In this document: piece by piece, positions 22,201 to 28,948 of the stretch
Numbering within the stretch: position 1 is the first letter of the stretch
How the letters are laid out: every line of letters starts with the position of its first letter
Source of the DNA: a virus
Length of the DNA: 35,413 nucleotides
Reading direction: 5' to 3' (one strand)
IMG/VR virus record: IMGVR_UViG_3300017748_000035
Location: 1 to 35,413 of that record
Program-made: the position numbers and the translations under genes
Notes under the pieces: model-generated
What the model saw: the letters and a program-made list of their open reading frames with translations, nothing else
Database searches by the model: none
Told to the model about the DNA's origin: nothing

Positions 22201-23220
22201 GAAACTTATGGCGATATACCAGAAGAAAAGGAAATGACTGATGCCCAAATGAAAAAACGAGAAGATATCGTTAAGGGCATGAAAGATAAAACTGCTGATT
22301 TTAAAAAGCGATATGGTAAAGATTATAAAGATGTAATGTATGCTACAGCTACTAAGATGGCTATGAAAGAAGAAGCTGATGGCGAACCGATGACTAAAAT
22401 AGAAATCGATAAGCCAGTAGAAACTGAAGATAAACCAAAAGCTGATAAGATTAAAAAAAAATCAGGAACACCTAAGTCTGACGACCCATATGATTTAGAA
22501 GTATTTGTAGCTGACCCAAAAGCTGACGCAATGCTTGACGATCTTAACGATGATGAAATCGAAAATGTGGTCAATATGTTTGACCCTGAGCAAGATCCAA
22601 TAAATGGTAAACTAGATATCTTTGACTTATATGATGATGAAGAACTAGCATTAGAAGTTGAAGATGAAGAAGGCGAAGTCACTCAAGAAAACTTTGAATA
22701 TCTTGAGGGTGATTTAGAACAACAGCTGAACGAAGTACTAAGTAGAACTGAAAGAATTAAAAACCGAGTAAGAGTTAGAAGAACTAAGGCAAGGAGAGCA
22801 AGAAGTTTACGAATCGCTCTTAGACGACACTCTTCTACACAGGTTATAAATAGTAGAGCAAGAAGATTAGCAGTAAAATTACTGAAAAGAAGATTCTTTA
22901 AAAAGGCACCTAATCAACTATCTGTAGGTGAAAGGGAAAGAGCCGAAGCAAGAATCGCTAAAATGCGTCATGTAGTAAAAAGGATTGCCCTAAAACTAGC
23001 ACCTCGTGTTAGGCAGATGGAAAAGAAAAGACTACATGGTAGAAAATCTGTAAAACCTGCTCAAAAATTTAAATCGGCACTGGCTGGTGGTAGAATTAGA
23101 ACTGCCAAAAAACAAACAGGTCGTAAAACTGTAGGCAACTATGTTGGTCAAAGATCTAAAAGTAAAAAAGGTTATGGTGGGGCAACTGGTAAAGCATATG
23201 GTGGAGTTAGGAAAAAATAA
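19240..23220 (+). CDS. 1326-residue virion polyprotein with N-terminal HIGH-type nucleotidyltransferase and highly basic C-terminus
   Basis: Residues 1-11 (MKDFKTLLNEV) look like a capsid-targeting peptide ending in an L-N-E site. Residues 16-190 form a nucleotidyltransferase: GFGRFNPPTTGHELL (TGH 28-30) and MSATKMR (156-162), similar to NMN adenylyltransferase-type enzymes. A second targeting-like peptide KSFKDFMSEV occurs at 489-498. The middle is a long Lys/Glu-rich stretch. A module at about 900-960 (GIPKGILMQVYKRGMAAYGT...WALARVNSF) and a NCGCGKDPC cluster (C980, C982, C987) follow. After QQLNE (E1165) the last 161 residues hold about 55 Lys/Arg and only ~5 Glu/Asp, a DNA-binding-type tail. 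Inference: processed in the prohead and packaged with DNA. There is no single-family match over the whole length. Confidence 0.8.
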   Translation: MKDFKTLLNEVPAKKMVIGFGRFNPPTTGHELLINKVTQYARSKGSPSKIYVTATEDKKKNPLKQERKIYYMKRMFGVNAPFVPTKSPNQRTIIEVAKYLNTKEKITELTLIAGSDRIAEYKRLLNQYNGKDYNFDKITVLSSGRRDPDSDMAEGMSATKMRTAASSGKFTDFKRGIPRRMTMADSKRLFNEVRKGMGLPPIREEVILPTSQLREDYVAKKIFNVGAVVEDADGVYEVMDRGANYISVSDEDGNVSKKWLHEVRQIAETNTVNDYHYNDELVFKGFTTEHFHNYYEIKDKFLDLFESDKDPVAVLTCLKLVDQSLKILEEAKSRGYALMEEVGADSIIKMKLSDSLNNIGELERHDYLDQINADLADLLSKEPNMRKDLEEQKNLKIDPQNKFRFTSADRIKVARIIAGSMGVDNPEKMSNPTQLINFGLRKLRTKRVTPEFAEIVKKMLQTAKTAGIDYDRQYLPAIMRQGKFAVENKSFKDFMSEVSGSGVDPIVLQLRKNINLKGNYTFEFNDGSKGKMSPGASEGILNKYDSLRRPAQKLNVSRGMGKSMKSLKDTLSNWDSVANKEDPKAKKSGRDEPLRGVKNPMDEADQYYKGVSSKDKKARKAEFEKDSKKDDSDPTKYDPAAGDLDKKGDFKKTKKSKHTLKYHKKYGDPEEQNEAWLKTIEDLTAFWDEDVKATKERIKKEKEADKMKHDKMMDRARTQDAQKKNRETKPGMKKEESEGKDGIMGVGKNVTRKVRQGLRAELMMRMAMTKKKMAKADKGSKEFDELYAEYKKCKDRMKNLPGVEGANEQKIWEVKRPSVDEVDPSSNFNIAKSIMSYQDYKKMLKLAGGIEKRKVDGTMEVDSKATRDEKIMKQVIDEDWLEENTAVAKKAKKSGIPKGILMQVYKRGMAAYGTGHRPGASQQQWALARVNSFIGKGKGTWGKADKDLADKARSAMSDEVEPNKKKKKGDVELKEQKKNCGCGKDPCETYGDIPEEKEMTDAQMKKREDIVKGMKDKTADFKKRYGKDYKDVMYATATKMAMKEEADGEPMTKIEIDKPVETEDKPKADKIKKKSGTPKSDDPYDLEVFVADPKADAMLDDLNDDEIENVVNMFDPEQDPINGKLDIFDLYDDEELALEVEDEEGEVTQENFEYLEGDLEQQLNEVLSRTERIKNRVRVRRTKARRARSLRIALRRHSSTQVINSRARRLAVKLLKRRFFKKAPNQLSVGERERAEARIAKMRHVVKRIALKLAPRVRQMEKKRLHGRKSVKPAQKFKSALAGGRIRTAKKQTGRKTVGNYVGQRSKSKKGYGGATGKAYGGVRKK

Positions 23221-23567
23221 TGAAAACTTTTAAGGAACATAGAGAAGATAACATAGACGCAGTATGCGAAGCTATGGAACTTCCTACATTAGAAGAAGCT
23301 AAGTATCAAGGCAAAACTGTCACACTTAACGATCCTATTCGTACTTCTGAAAATCCTAACAAAAAATTTAAGGTATATGTAAAAGGTCCAAAAGGTAATG
23401 TCGTTGTTGTACGATTCGGAGATCCGAACCTAAGTATTAAAAGGGACGATCCTAAAAGGAGAAAAAGTTTCAGAGCAAGACATGGGTGTGATAATCCAGG
23501 TCCAAAATGGAAAGCGAAATATTGGTCATGCTATCAGTGGAGAGCAGGTGCCAAAGTAAATAGTTAA
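23220..23567 (+). CDS. conserved phage protein with basic Cys/Trp-rich C-terminus and removable leader
   Basis: This 115-residue protein starts MKTFKEH, again like a capsid-targeting peptide, and has L-E-E (24-26) just before the conserved domain beginning YQGKTVTLNDP. The core (FKVYVKGPKGNVVVVRFGDPN, KRRKSFRARHGCDNP, KAKYWSCYQW) recurs in many marine phages, without known function. Cleavage after residue 26 would release a ~89-residue, strongly basic domain. Its start overlaps the stop of the polyprotein (TAATG). Confidence 0.75.
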   Translation: MKTFKEHREDNIDAVCEAMELPTLEEAKYQGKTVTLNDPIRTSENPNKKFKVYVKGPKGNVVVVRFGDPNLSIKRDDPKRRKSFRARHGCDNPGPKWKAKYWSCYQWRAGAKVNS

Positions 23568-23591
23568 TTACATTAACAAAGTGGAGATAAT

Positions 23592-24557
23592 ATGAGTAGT
23601 GAAAAGAATGGTCCAGTGGACATCCCAGAAACTGACGAACAATGGGATGAACTTATAAACGAAGCAGATGTAGAAGAACATCTGGCACAACAAAAACAAC
23701 TAGAGGAAGAAATGAAAAGTGGGTTGACAAAACCTACAGAATCAAACCCTAGTGTAAATCCTTACAGTACAGATCCTAATGCACCTCTTCCTGAGGGTGT
23801 GCTTAAAAGAGTTATGGGTATGGCTATTCCTACTAGAGAAAAACAACTAGAGGATTATGAGAAATATAAGGAAGCAACTGCTAAAACAACTGACAAATCC
23901 AAAGTAGATTGGGCGATTGAACAGATTGGCGATAATAATTTAGAAGGTGCTCAAGAATGGCTAAAAGAAAATAAACAAGAGATTGATGAAAATAAAAGGT
24001 TGACAATTACCGAAGGACAAGCTGTTCAAGTACACTATGTTAAATTCTTATCAGAAGAAGAGTTTGAGAAAAAAATTATTGAAGGTTTGGCTGAGATTAA
24101 ACAGCTAGAAGTATCTGAGATTATGGAAGCTGGTGGTATGGATGCTCACCTCGTAAGGGATTTAGATATTGATTCGCTTGATGCTATCGAACTAATTATG
24201 GATGCTGAGGATATGCTTGGTGCCCAAATCGAAAATACTGAGATTATGTGGGTCAAAACCCTTAGAGATATCTTTGAAGTTATTAAGTATAAGATCGAAA
24301 ATGATAATATGCCTTATCCTATACCTGAATTCGACGAAGAAGATATTATCTTTAGACCAACTACAGATACAGTAGATGGTAAAGAAGTACATTCAGGCAA
24401 CTCTGCTTATAAACAATTCATGGCAGGGACTGATGAAAAGCATCGTATGGAAACTGATATAGACAAATATCTCGAAGAAGAAGAGGAAAGAGAGAAAAAA
24501 TTGCGTGACCTTTTAGACGATGATGACGATGATTTATCAGTTGGACACAACAAATAA
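23592..24557 (+). CDS. acidic protein with embedded acyl-carrier-protein-like domain
   Basis: This is a 321-residue protein. Residues ~165-235 read like an ACP: VSEIMEAGGMD...LVRDLDIDSLDAIELIMDAEDMLGAQI, with DSL (S195) in the place of the phosphopantetheine-bearing serine, then MWVKTLRDIFEVIKYKIE as the last helix. The flanks are acidic and disordered-looking (DIPETDEQWDELIN; C-terminal DDDDDDL). Ribosome site GTGGAGA precedes ATG 23592. An ACP inside a long acidic phage protein is unusual; it could be a functional carrier (needing host phosphopantetheinyl transferase) or a fold reused for protein binding. Confidence 0.75.
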   Translation: MSSEKNGPVDIPETDEQWDELINEADVEEHLAQQKQLEEEMKSGLTKPTESNPSVNPYSTDPNAPLPEGVLKRVMGMAIPTREKQLEDYEKYKEATAKTTDKSKVDWAIEQIGDNNLEGAQEWLKENKQEIDENKRLTITEGQAVQVHYVKFLSEEEFEKKIIEGLAEIKQLEVSEIMEAGGMDAHLVRDLDIDSLDAIELIMDAEDMLGAQIENTEIMWVKTLRDIFEVIKYKIENDNMPYPIPEFDEEDIIFRPTTDTVDGKEVHSGNSAYKQFMAGTDEKHRMETDIDKYLEEEEEREKKLRDLLDDDDDDLSVGHNK

Positions 24558-24688
24558 TGGATTATCTTGCATTATATGAGTCCGAAAGGCAAAAAGTACT
24601 AGAACTTGAAGGTAAAATTCGAGAACTAGAAAGTAAAATAGAACTAAATAATAGTAAATTCAACAATGAAGGAGAACGAAATGATTAA
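24557..24688 (+). CDS. 43-residue coiled-coil peptide
   Basis: ATG 24557 overlaps the upstream stop (TAATG), and the frame runs to TAA 24686-24688, overlapping the next gene by 8 nt. The product has a heptad-like helix (RQKVLELEGKIRELESKIEL), so it probably forms a coiled coil. No family is recognised. It is supported by tight coupling on both sides and the regular Leu/Ile spacing. Confidence 0.6.
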   Translation: MDYLALYESERQKVLELEGKIRELESKIELNNSKFNNEGERND

Positions 24689-24923
24689 TGAAGATGAGAA
24701 AGTGGCTGTAGAGAATGAAACTCCAGAAGCTACTCAGGAAACTGAAGCACCTGTAGAAACTCCAGCAGAAGAGCCAAAAGCTGAAACTCCAGCTGAAGCA
24801 CCTGCTGAAGAACCAAAAGCTGAGGAAACTCCTGCTGAAGAAAAACCAGCAGAGCAACCAAAAACTTATGGTGATAGACTACAAGCTGCAGCAGTGAGAG
24901 AGCTAGACAATTTAATTAAGTAA
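24681..24923 (+). CDS. acidic Pro/Ala/Glu-repeat protein
   Basis: This 80-residue protein has AAGGAG 6 nt before ATG 24681 (an in-frame ATG at 24666 would place that site inside the gene). Residues ~15-58 are degenerate repeats of ETPAEEPKA, intrinsically disordered and very acidic, followed by a helical end (YGDRLQAAAVRELDNLIK). Small acidic proteins next to head genes recall the T4 prohead core protein gp67, but there is no sequence match and this is only a possibility. Confidence 0.7.
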   Translation: MINEDEKVAVENETPEATQETEAPVETPAEEPKAETPAEAPAEEPKAEETPAEEKPAEQPKTYGDRLQAAAVRELDNLIK

Positions 24924-24934
24924 AGGGTACTAAT

Positions 24935-26563
24935 ATGTCAGAAGTTTTAGGATATCAAGAGTTTATGGAAGCATTGGATTCAGTGAATTCAAAAGCTGTA
25001 AAGAAAAAATTTAAAGATAGAAAAGACAAGGATATCGACAACGATGGCGATGTCGATGCTTCTGACAAATATCTTCACAAAAGACGCAAAGCTGTTTCTA
25101 AGGCTGTCAAAAACGAAGACATGATGAAACCTATGACCTCTGCTGAAAGAGCAAAGGAAATGCAAAAGAAAGCTAACAAAGTGAAAAGGGATGCGGAAGC
25201 AAAACTTAAGAAAGCAAAAGGCATAACCATGGGAGAAAAACTTGACAATAAAGATAAGAAAGTTGTCAAAGATGTAGTAAAAGCATTAAAAGGTGCAACT
25301 AAAGCACATTCAGGTCAAGCTAAAGAATTAGAAAAAGCTATGAAAACTGAAGGTAAGTATGCAAAATATTCAGATTTACTTTTAAAGAAGCAACGCATGA
25401 GAAAAATGGGTCAAAACACTATGGTGGTTGATAAAGAAATAGAAGCTGAAAAGAAAAAAATTCAAGCAGGTGGTATGAAAAAAGAATCGCTTGATGAAAC
25501 AATCAGAAACTATGGTGACTTGAGAAAAATGCTGGACCAAAAAGCTAGAATGAAAGCTATGGGACAGAATATTGATTCTATTAGTGACAAAATTAAAAAA
25601 GCCAGAATAGAATATGGCAAAATGCTCAACAAAGAATCACTTGATGAAGAAATGCCAGCAGCATTTAAAGCCATGCTTATCCAAAGAGATAAAATGAGAA
25701 AAGCAGGAAAGAATATTGATGCCATTAGTGACAAAATTAAAAAAGCAAGGCATGAATATATGAGAATGGCTCCCAATGCATTCAAGAAAGAAGAAGCAAT
25801 AGACGAGAAAGGTCCTGGTCTGTATCATAATATAAATATGAAAAGAAAACGAGGAGAAAAAATGCGTAAAAAAGGTGAGAAGGGTGCACCTACAGAAAAA
25901 GATTTCGCTAGTGCTGCAAAAACTGCTAACGAAGAAAGAGAAAACTGTCATTCAAAAGACCATGACTGTGCTACTGTCGTAGAACATATTGTATGGGGAT
26001 TCGGAAAGCCAGTTTATGAAAGTCACGCAGTACCAACTGACGATGGCTATGTTTCTTGGTATGATGTAGAATTCGAACATGGTGTTGAAAAAGAAGTACC
26101 AACTGAGGATTTAAAAATTTATACTACAGAAGACCATTCTAAGTATATGAAACCGAAATCTAAAAAATCAGTAAACGCACAAAAGAAAAAAGATAAAGAC
26201 GAAATGATTGATGAAGGAGAATTCTCCGATGCAGAAATCGCTAAAGCTGTCGACATCGCTAAGAAGATGGCTGGACATAACTACACTGGTGCTACAAATG
26301 CAATTAATAAAATGAAAAAAGGATTAGCATCTAATGGAAAAGTTAAGTATGCTTTGAAAAAAGCAGCAGAAAGTTTTGAGACCTTTAATGGTCTAACTAT
26401 ATCAGAAGTTGAAGAGATCGTTTCAGATCTTACCGACTCTGCCCATGACTACATTAAGTTGGTGGAAGATGGAGACTTAGAGTCCGTCAACGAGCCAAAA
26501 GTTGAGCCAGTCAAAGGGATGCCCTTATCATATAAACAATTTCAATCTAAAATAGGAGACTAA
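24935..26563 (+). CDS. 542-residue repeat polyprotein with EF-hand loop, probable prohead/virion protein
   Basis: Residues 5-14 (LGYQEFMEAL) resemble the YQEF core of T4 capsid-targeting peptides. Residues 33-44 (DIDNDGDVDASD) form a canonical EF-hand calcium loop followed by KYLHKRRKA. Residues 140-291 hold three ~50-residue Lys-rich helical repeats, each ending (S)LDE or IDE, the (I/L)xE type cut by T4-type prohead protease. A C-terminal region (EHIVWGFGKPVYESH...VPTEDLKIY) is a small beta module; SDAEIAKAVDIAKKMAGHNYTGA follows, and the end is SYKQFQSKIGD. Inference: a structural or scaffold polyprotein processed during head assembly. Confidence 0.72.
   Translation: MSEVLGYQEFMEALDSVNSKAVKKKFKDRKDKDIDNDGDVDASDKYLHKRRKAVSKAVKNEDMMKPMTSAERAKEMQKKANKVKRDAEAKLKKAKGITMGEKLDNKDKKVVKDVVKALKGATKAHSGQAKELEKAMKTEGKYAKYSDLLLKKQRMRKMGQNTMVVDKEIEAEKKKIQAGGMKKESLDETIRNYGDLRKMLDQKARMKAMGQNIDSISDKIKKARIEYGKMLNKESLDEEMPAAFKAMLIQRDKMRKAGKNIDAISDKIKKARHEYMRMAPNAFKKEEAIDEKGPGLYHNINMKRKRGEKMRKKGEKGAPTEKDFASAAKTANEERENCHSKDHDCATVVEHIVWGFGKPVYESHAVPTDDGYVSWYDVEFEHGVEKEVPTEDLKIYTTEDHSKYMKPKSKKSVNAQKKKDKDEMIDEGEFSDAEIAKAVDIAKKMAGHNYTGATNAINKMKKGLASNGKVKYALKKAAESFETFNGLTISEVEEIVSDLTDSAHDYIKLVEDGDLESVNEPKVEPVKGMPLSYKQFQSKIGD
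25352..25807 (+). repeat. three in-frame ~150-bp coding repeats
   Basis: Units encode residues 140-188, 189-238 and 239-291 of the preceding protein. Units 2 and 3 share SDKIKKAR; their DNA has a 23-nt perfect match at 25580-25602 and 25724-25746, a 144-nt offset. Each unit ends in an LDE or IDE tripeptide. Unit 1 is more diverged. Confidence 0.75.
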
Positions 26564-26564
26564 T

Positions 26565-27680
26565 ATGGCAATGTGGGGAGACTCTGATTCGCATGTGAAT
26601 CGACCAAACTGGCTAGAAGTTGGGCAAATTAAAAAATTAAATGTGACTACTTTAGGAAGTGGATATGGTTCCGCTCCTTCAGTCGCAATTGCTGCCCCAG
26701 CATCTGGCACTCAAGCAACTGGAACTGGAGTATTATCTGGTTCTACTCTTGCTTCAATTACAATTACAGATCCAGGAGACGGATATGTAGCAGGTGATGC
26801 TGCTGGTGTGACAATTGCTGCACCAACATCTAATACTGTTGCTACTTCTGCTGTCACTACTGCATCTGATACAATCACAACTGGAACGCATAACTTAAAT
26901 ACAGGTGATGCTGTTATATATGCTAATGGTGGTGGTACTGATATCACTGGATTAACTGGTGGTACAACTTACTTCGTAATTAAAGTTGACGCAACTAATA
27001 TTAAAGTTGCTACTAACAAAACTAATGCCGAAGCTGGAACTGCAATCGCAATTTCTGGTACAGGTAATAACGCACAAACTTTCGCTGGTGTACAAGCTGT
27101 CGCAAGTGTCGTAAAAGCAGGAAACAAATATGCTGCTGCGGACATTATGTTCGTTGATACTGACGAAGCACAACTTGCTCAAAACAAAGCAAGAGGTATT
27201 ACTGGTGCTGGTTGGTGGACAATTAAATCTGGCAAACAAGACTCAGATGGTAATACAAGATACCAAGCTGAATGTATAGTTGCTATGGCTCGTACTGCTG
27301 CTCAAGCAGGTGACGATGCTGCTGATGATGCTTCTGTATCTGATGCTGCTAACTCATTCGCTATAACAGTACAACCTGCTGCAATGACTACATCAAGTGG
27401 AAATGCAACAATTACTCTAACTACTGGATCAGTCGTAGGTACGATTGGTGCACTCAACTACAAATGGCAAAGACAAACTGCGTCAGGAACTCGTTGGGTT
27501 GACATCGCTGCTGGCACTGATGGTGGAATCTACGCAGACTTCGCTACTGCTACATTAGCAGTATCTGGTGTGACTGATACTACTCACAATGGTAAGAAGT
27601 ACAGAGTAAAAGTGAACAGTGCTAATGGTGCACCAGAGCAAGTCTCTAATGGTGTAGCTACACTTACTTTCGGATCTTAA
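26565..27680 (+). CDS. virion surface protein with C-terminal Ig-like domain
   Basis: This is a 371-residue protein. The N-terminal two-thirds are Ala/Thr/Gly-rich repeats of the type GSGYGSAPSVAIAAP / DPGDGYVAGDAAGVTIAAP, typical of phage appendage proteins, with a TGTHNLNTGDAVIY segment. A middle domain (YAAADIMFVDTDEAQLAQNKA...GWWTI) follows. Residues ~265-370 are Ig-like: NYKWQRQTASGTRW and THNGKKYRVKVNS carry the W and YRVxV strands of Hoc-type capsid decoration domains. It probably decorates the head or fibre. It starts 1 nt after the upstream stop with GGAGACT, and a terminator follows. Confidence 0.75.
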   Translation: MAMWGDSDSHVNRPNWLEVGQIKKLNVTTLGSGYGSAPSVAIAAPASGTQATGTGVLSGSTLASITITDPGDGYVAGDAAGVTIAAPTSNTVATSAVTTASDTITTGTHNLNTGDAVIYANGGGTDITGLTGGTTYFVIKVDATNIKVATNKTNAEAGTAIAISGTGNNAQTFAGVQAVASVVKAGNKYAAADIMFVDTDEAQLAQNKARGITGAGWWTIKSGKQDSDGNTRYQAECIVAMARTAAQAGDDAADDASVSDAANSFAITVQPAAMTTSSGNATITLTTGSVVGTIGALNYKWQRQTASGTRWVDIAAGTDGGIYADFATATLAVSGVTDTTHNGKKYRVKVNSANGAPEQVSNGVATLTFGS

Positions 27681-27708
27681 TAACCGAATAACATAAACCT
27701 AGAACTGT

Positions 27709-27737
27709 GGGAGGGTTGTAAAAAACCCTCCCTATTC
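27709..27737 (+). terminator. Rho-independent terminator
   Basis: A perfect 9-bp stem, GGGAGGGTT (27709-27717) with AACCCTCCC (27724-27732), has a 6-nt loop and is followed by TATTCT. It ends the block of virion genes; the next gene begins 27 nt later. Confidence 0.75.
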
Positions 27738-27763
27738 TGCAAATATAAAATAGGAGTAAAATT

Positions 27764-28360
27764 ATGGCAGACCAAAAAATTTCAGAACTAGTCGCAGCAA
27801 CCTCTGCTGCAGGTGCCGATCTCTTGAATATCGTTCAAGGTGGCTCTAATAAAAAACTAACAGTCGCAAATCTATTCGCAAACTTAGACACCCCAGTTAT
27901 TATTAACGAATCTGGTGGTGACCAAGACACTCGTGTCGAAGGATTAAACGACAACAATCTATTATATGTAGATGCTTCAACTGACCGAGTTGGTGTAGGA
28001 GTAGCAACTCCAACACAGAAACTTGATGTAAATGGGGATGTAGCAATCAGTGGTGGTAGTTTATACCTATCGCAAACTGCTCAGTCTTCAACAGGAACAT
28101 CTACTGCCGACTTAACTAAAGCTGTGACCGAACTTACTTTGTCATCTGGTTCAGATGCTGCGTCACTTGCTAATGGTACAGTTGGGCAAGTTAAAATTTT
28201 TGTAGTAGTTGGTGGTTCAGGATCTTGTGTCCTTACACCTACAACATTAAATGGTGGTACTACTATAACATTCAATGCAGTTGGTGACGCAGTCACTTTA
28301 CTGTATGTTGCTACTGTAGGGTGGAGTGTTATTGGCTCTAACTCTGTAGTTGTAAACTAA
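27764..28360 (+). CDS. virion protein with ADxKISEL N-terminus (paralogous module)
   Basis: This 198-residue protein has TAGGAG before the ATG. Residues 1-45 (ADQKISELVAATSA...LLNIVQGGS...VANLFANL) match the module at the start of the gene at 3471. A fibre-type segment follows (RVGVGVATPTQKLDVNGDVAISGG, the 'vGIGt..P...LdV.G.v' pattern), then a ~85-residue beta-rich end (GQVKIFVVVGGSGSCVLTPTTL...GWSVIGS). It is likely a fibre or head-decoration component. Confidence 0.75.
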   Translation: MADQKISELVAATSAAGADLLNIVQGGSNKKLTVANLFANLDTPVIINESGGDQDTRVEGLNDNNLLYVDASTDRVGVGVATPTQKLDVNGDVAISGGSLYLSQTAQSSTGTSTADLTKAVTELTLSSGSDAASLANGTVGQVKIFVVVGGSGSCVLTPTTLNGGTTITFNAVGDAVTLLYVATVGWSVIGSNSVVVN

Positions 28361-28383
28361 TATATTATTTTTAGGAGATAATT

Positions 28384-28596
28384 ATGGCAGATTATGATGT
28401 TAATGCGAAACTTGATGGATACAGAGATTCTCTAAAGAAAAAAGAAGAGATCCTTATTCAACTTAATCAAGGTGTGGTTAATACTCAAGCTGAGATGAAC
28501 ATGTTGACTGGTGCGATTCAAGCATTAGAAGATATTGTAAAATTTCAAACTGAAGAACCAAAGAAGAGCAATGATAAAAAAACTGACAGAAAATAA
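28384..28596 (+). CDS. small coiled-coil protein
   Basis: This 70-residue protein has TAGGAGA before ATG 28384. It is one long helix (YRDSLKKKEEILIQLNQG...LTGAIQALEDIVKF) with a charged end (KKSNDKKTDRK), a small coiled-coil type common among T4-like marine phages. Its 3' end overlaps the next gene by 26 nt. Function unknown. Confidence 0.7.
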   Translation: MADYDVNAKLDGYRDSLKKKEEILIQLNQGVVNTQAEMNMLTGAIQALEDIVKFQTEEPKKSNDKKTDRK

Positions 28597-28948
28597 CTTT
28601 CTTCAGTTTGCTCTAAATAATTACGATAACCCTTCTTGTGCGACACTTGAAGAGTTTGAAAATGATTTAAAGAAGTTTTTATATCTTAACAAATTATTTC
28701 AAAGATATAAAAAGAACAAAGATCTAAGAGAAAGATTAATTTTAAATCATATAATCGTAATTTATAATTTATGGGGAGAAGCTGCAACTGATATGCTATT
28801 CTTCAAAGTGGATGAAGAAAGCTGGAATGCACTTATTGTATTCCTAACATATCTAGGCAGACTTCCCGAATATATTCCAGGAACATCCACTCGTTCCACA
28901 AGTTTAAATCACGATGAAAGCATCGTAGATATACTAAGAGAGATATGA
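28571..28948 (+). CDS. conserved hypothetical phage protein
   Basis: This 125-residue helical protein (ATLEEFENDLKKFLYLNKLFQRYKK) has a central segment LRERLILNHIIVIYNLWG and WNALIVFLTYLG; it looks soluble rather than membrane-spanning. It appears similar to a protein seen in many T4-like marine phages in the same position before the next gene, but no function is known. It is coupled downstream through ATGA at 28945. Confidence 0.7.
   Translation: MIKKLTENNFLQFALNNYDNPSCATLEEFENDLKKFLYLNKLFQRYKKNKDLRERLILNHIIVIYNLWGEAATDMLFFKVDEESWNALIVFLTYLGRLPEYIPGTSTRSTSLNHDESIVDILREI

Noticed and set aside
24681-24923. CRISPR or DNA-level tandem array in the repetitive 24740-24860 region
   Set aside because: Repeats are short, degenerate and in frame, encoding ETPAEEPKA units; there are no spacers and no cas genes.
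24681-26563. Assignment as gp67/gp68/gp22 prohead core proteins
   Set aside because: Acidic and Lys/Glu-rich character and likely cleavage fit a prohead role, but no residue-level match to the T4 proteins could be seen.
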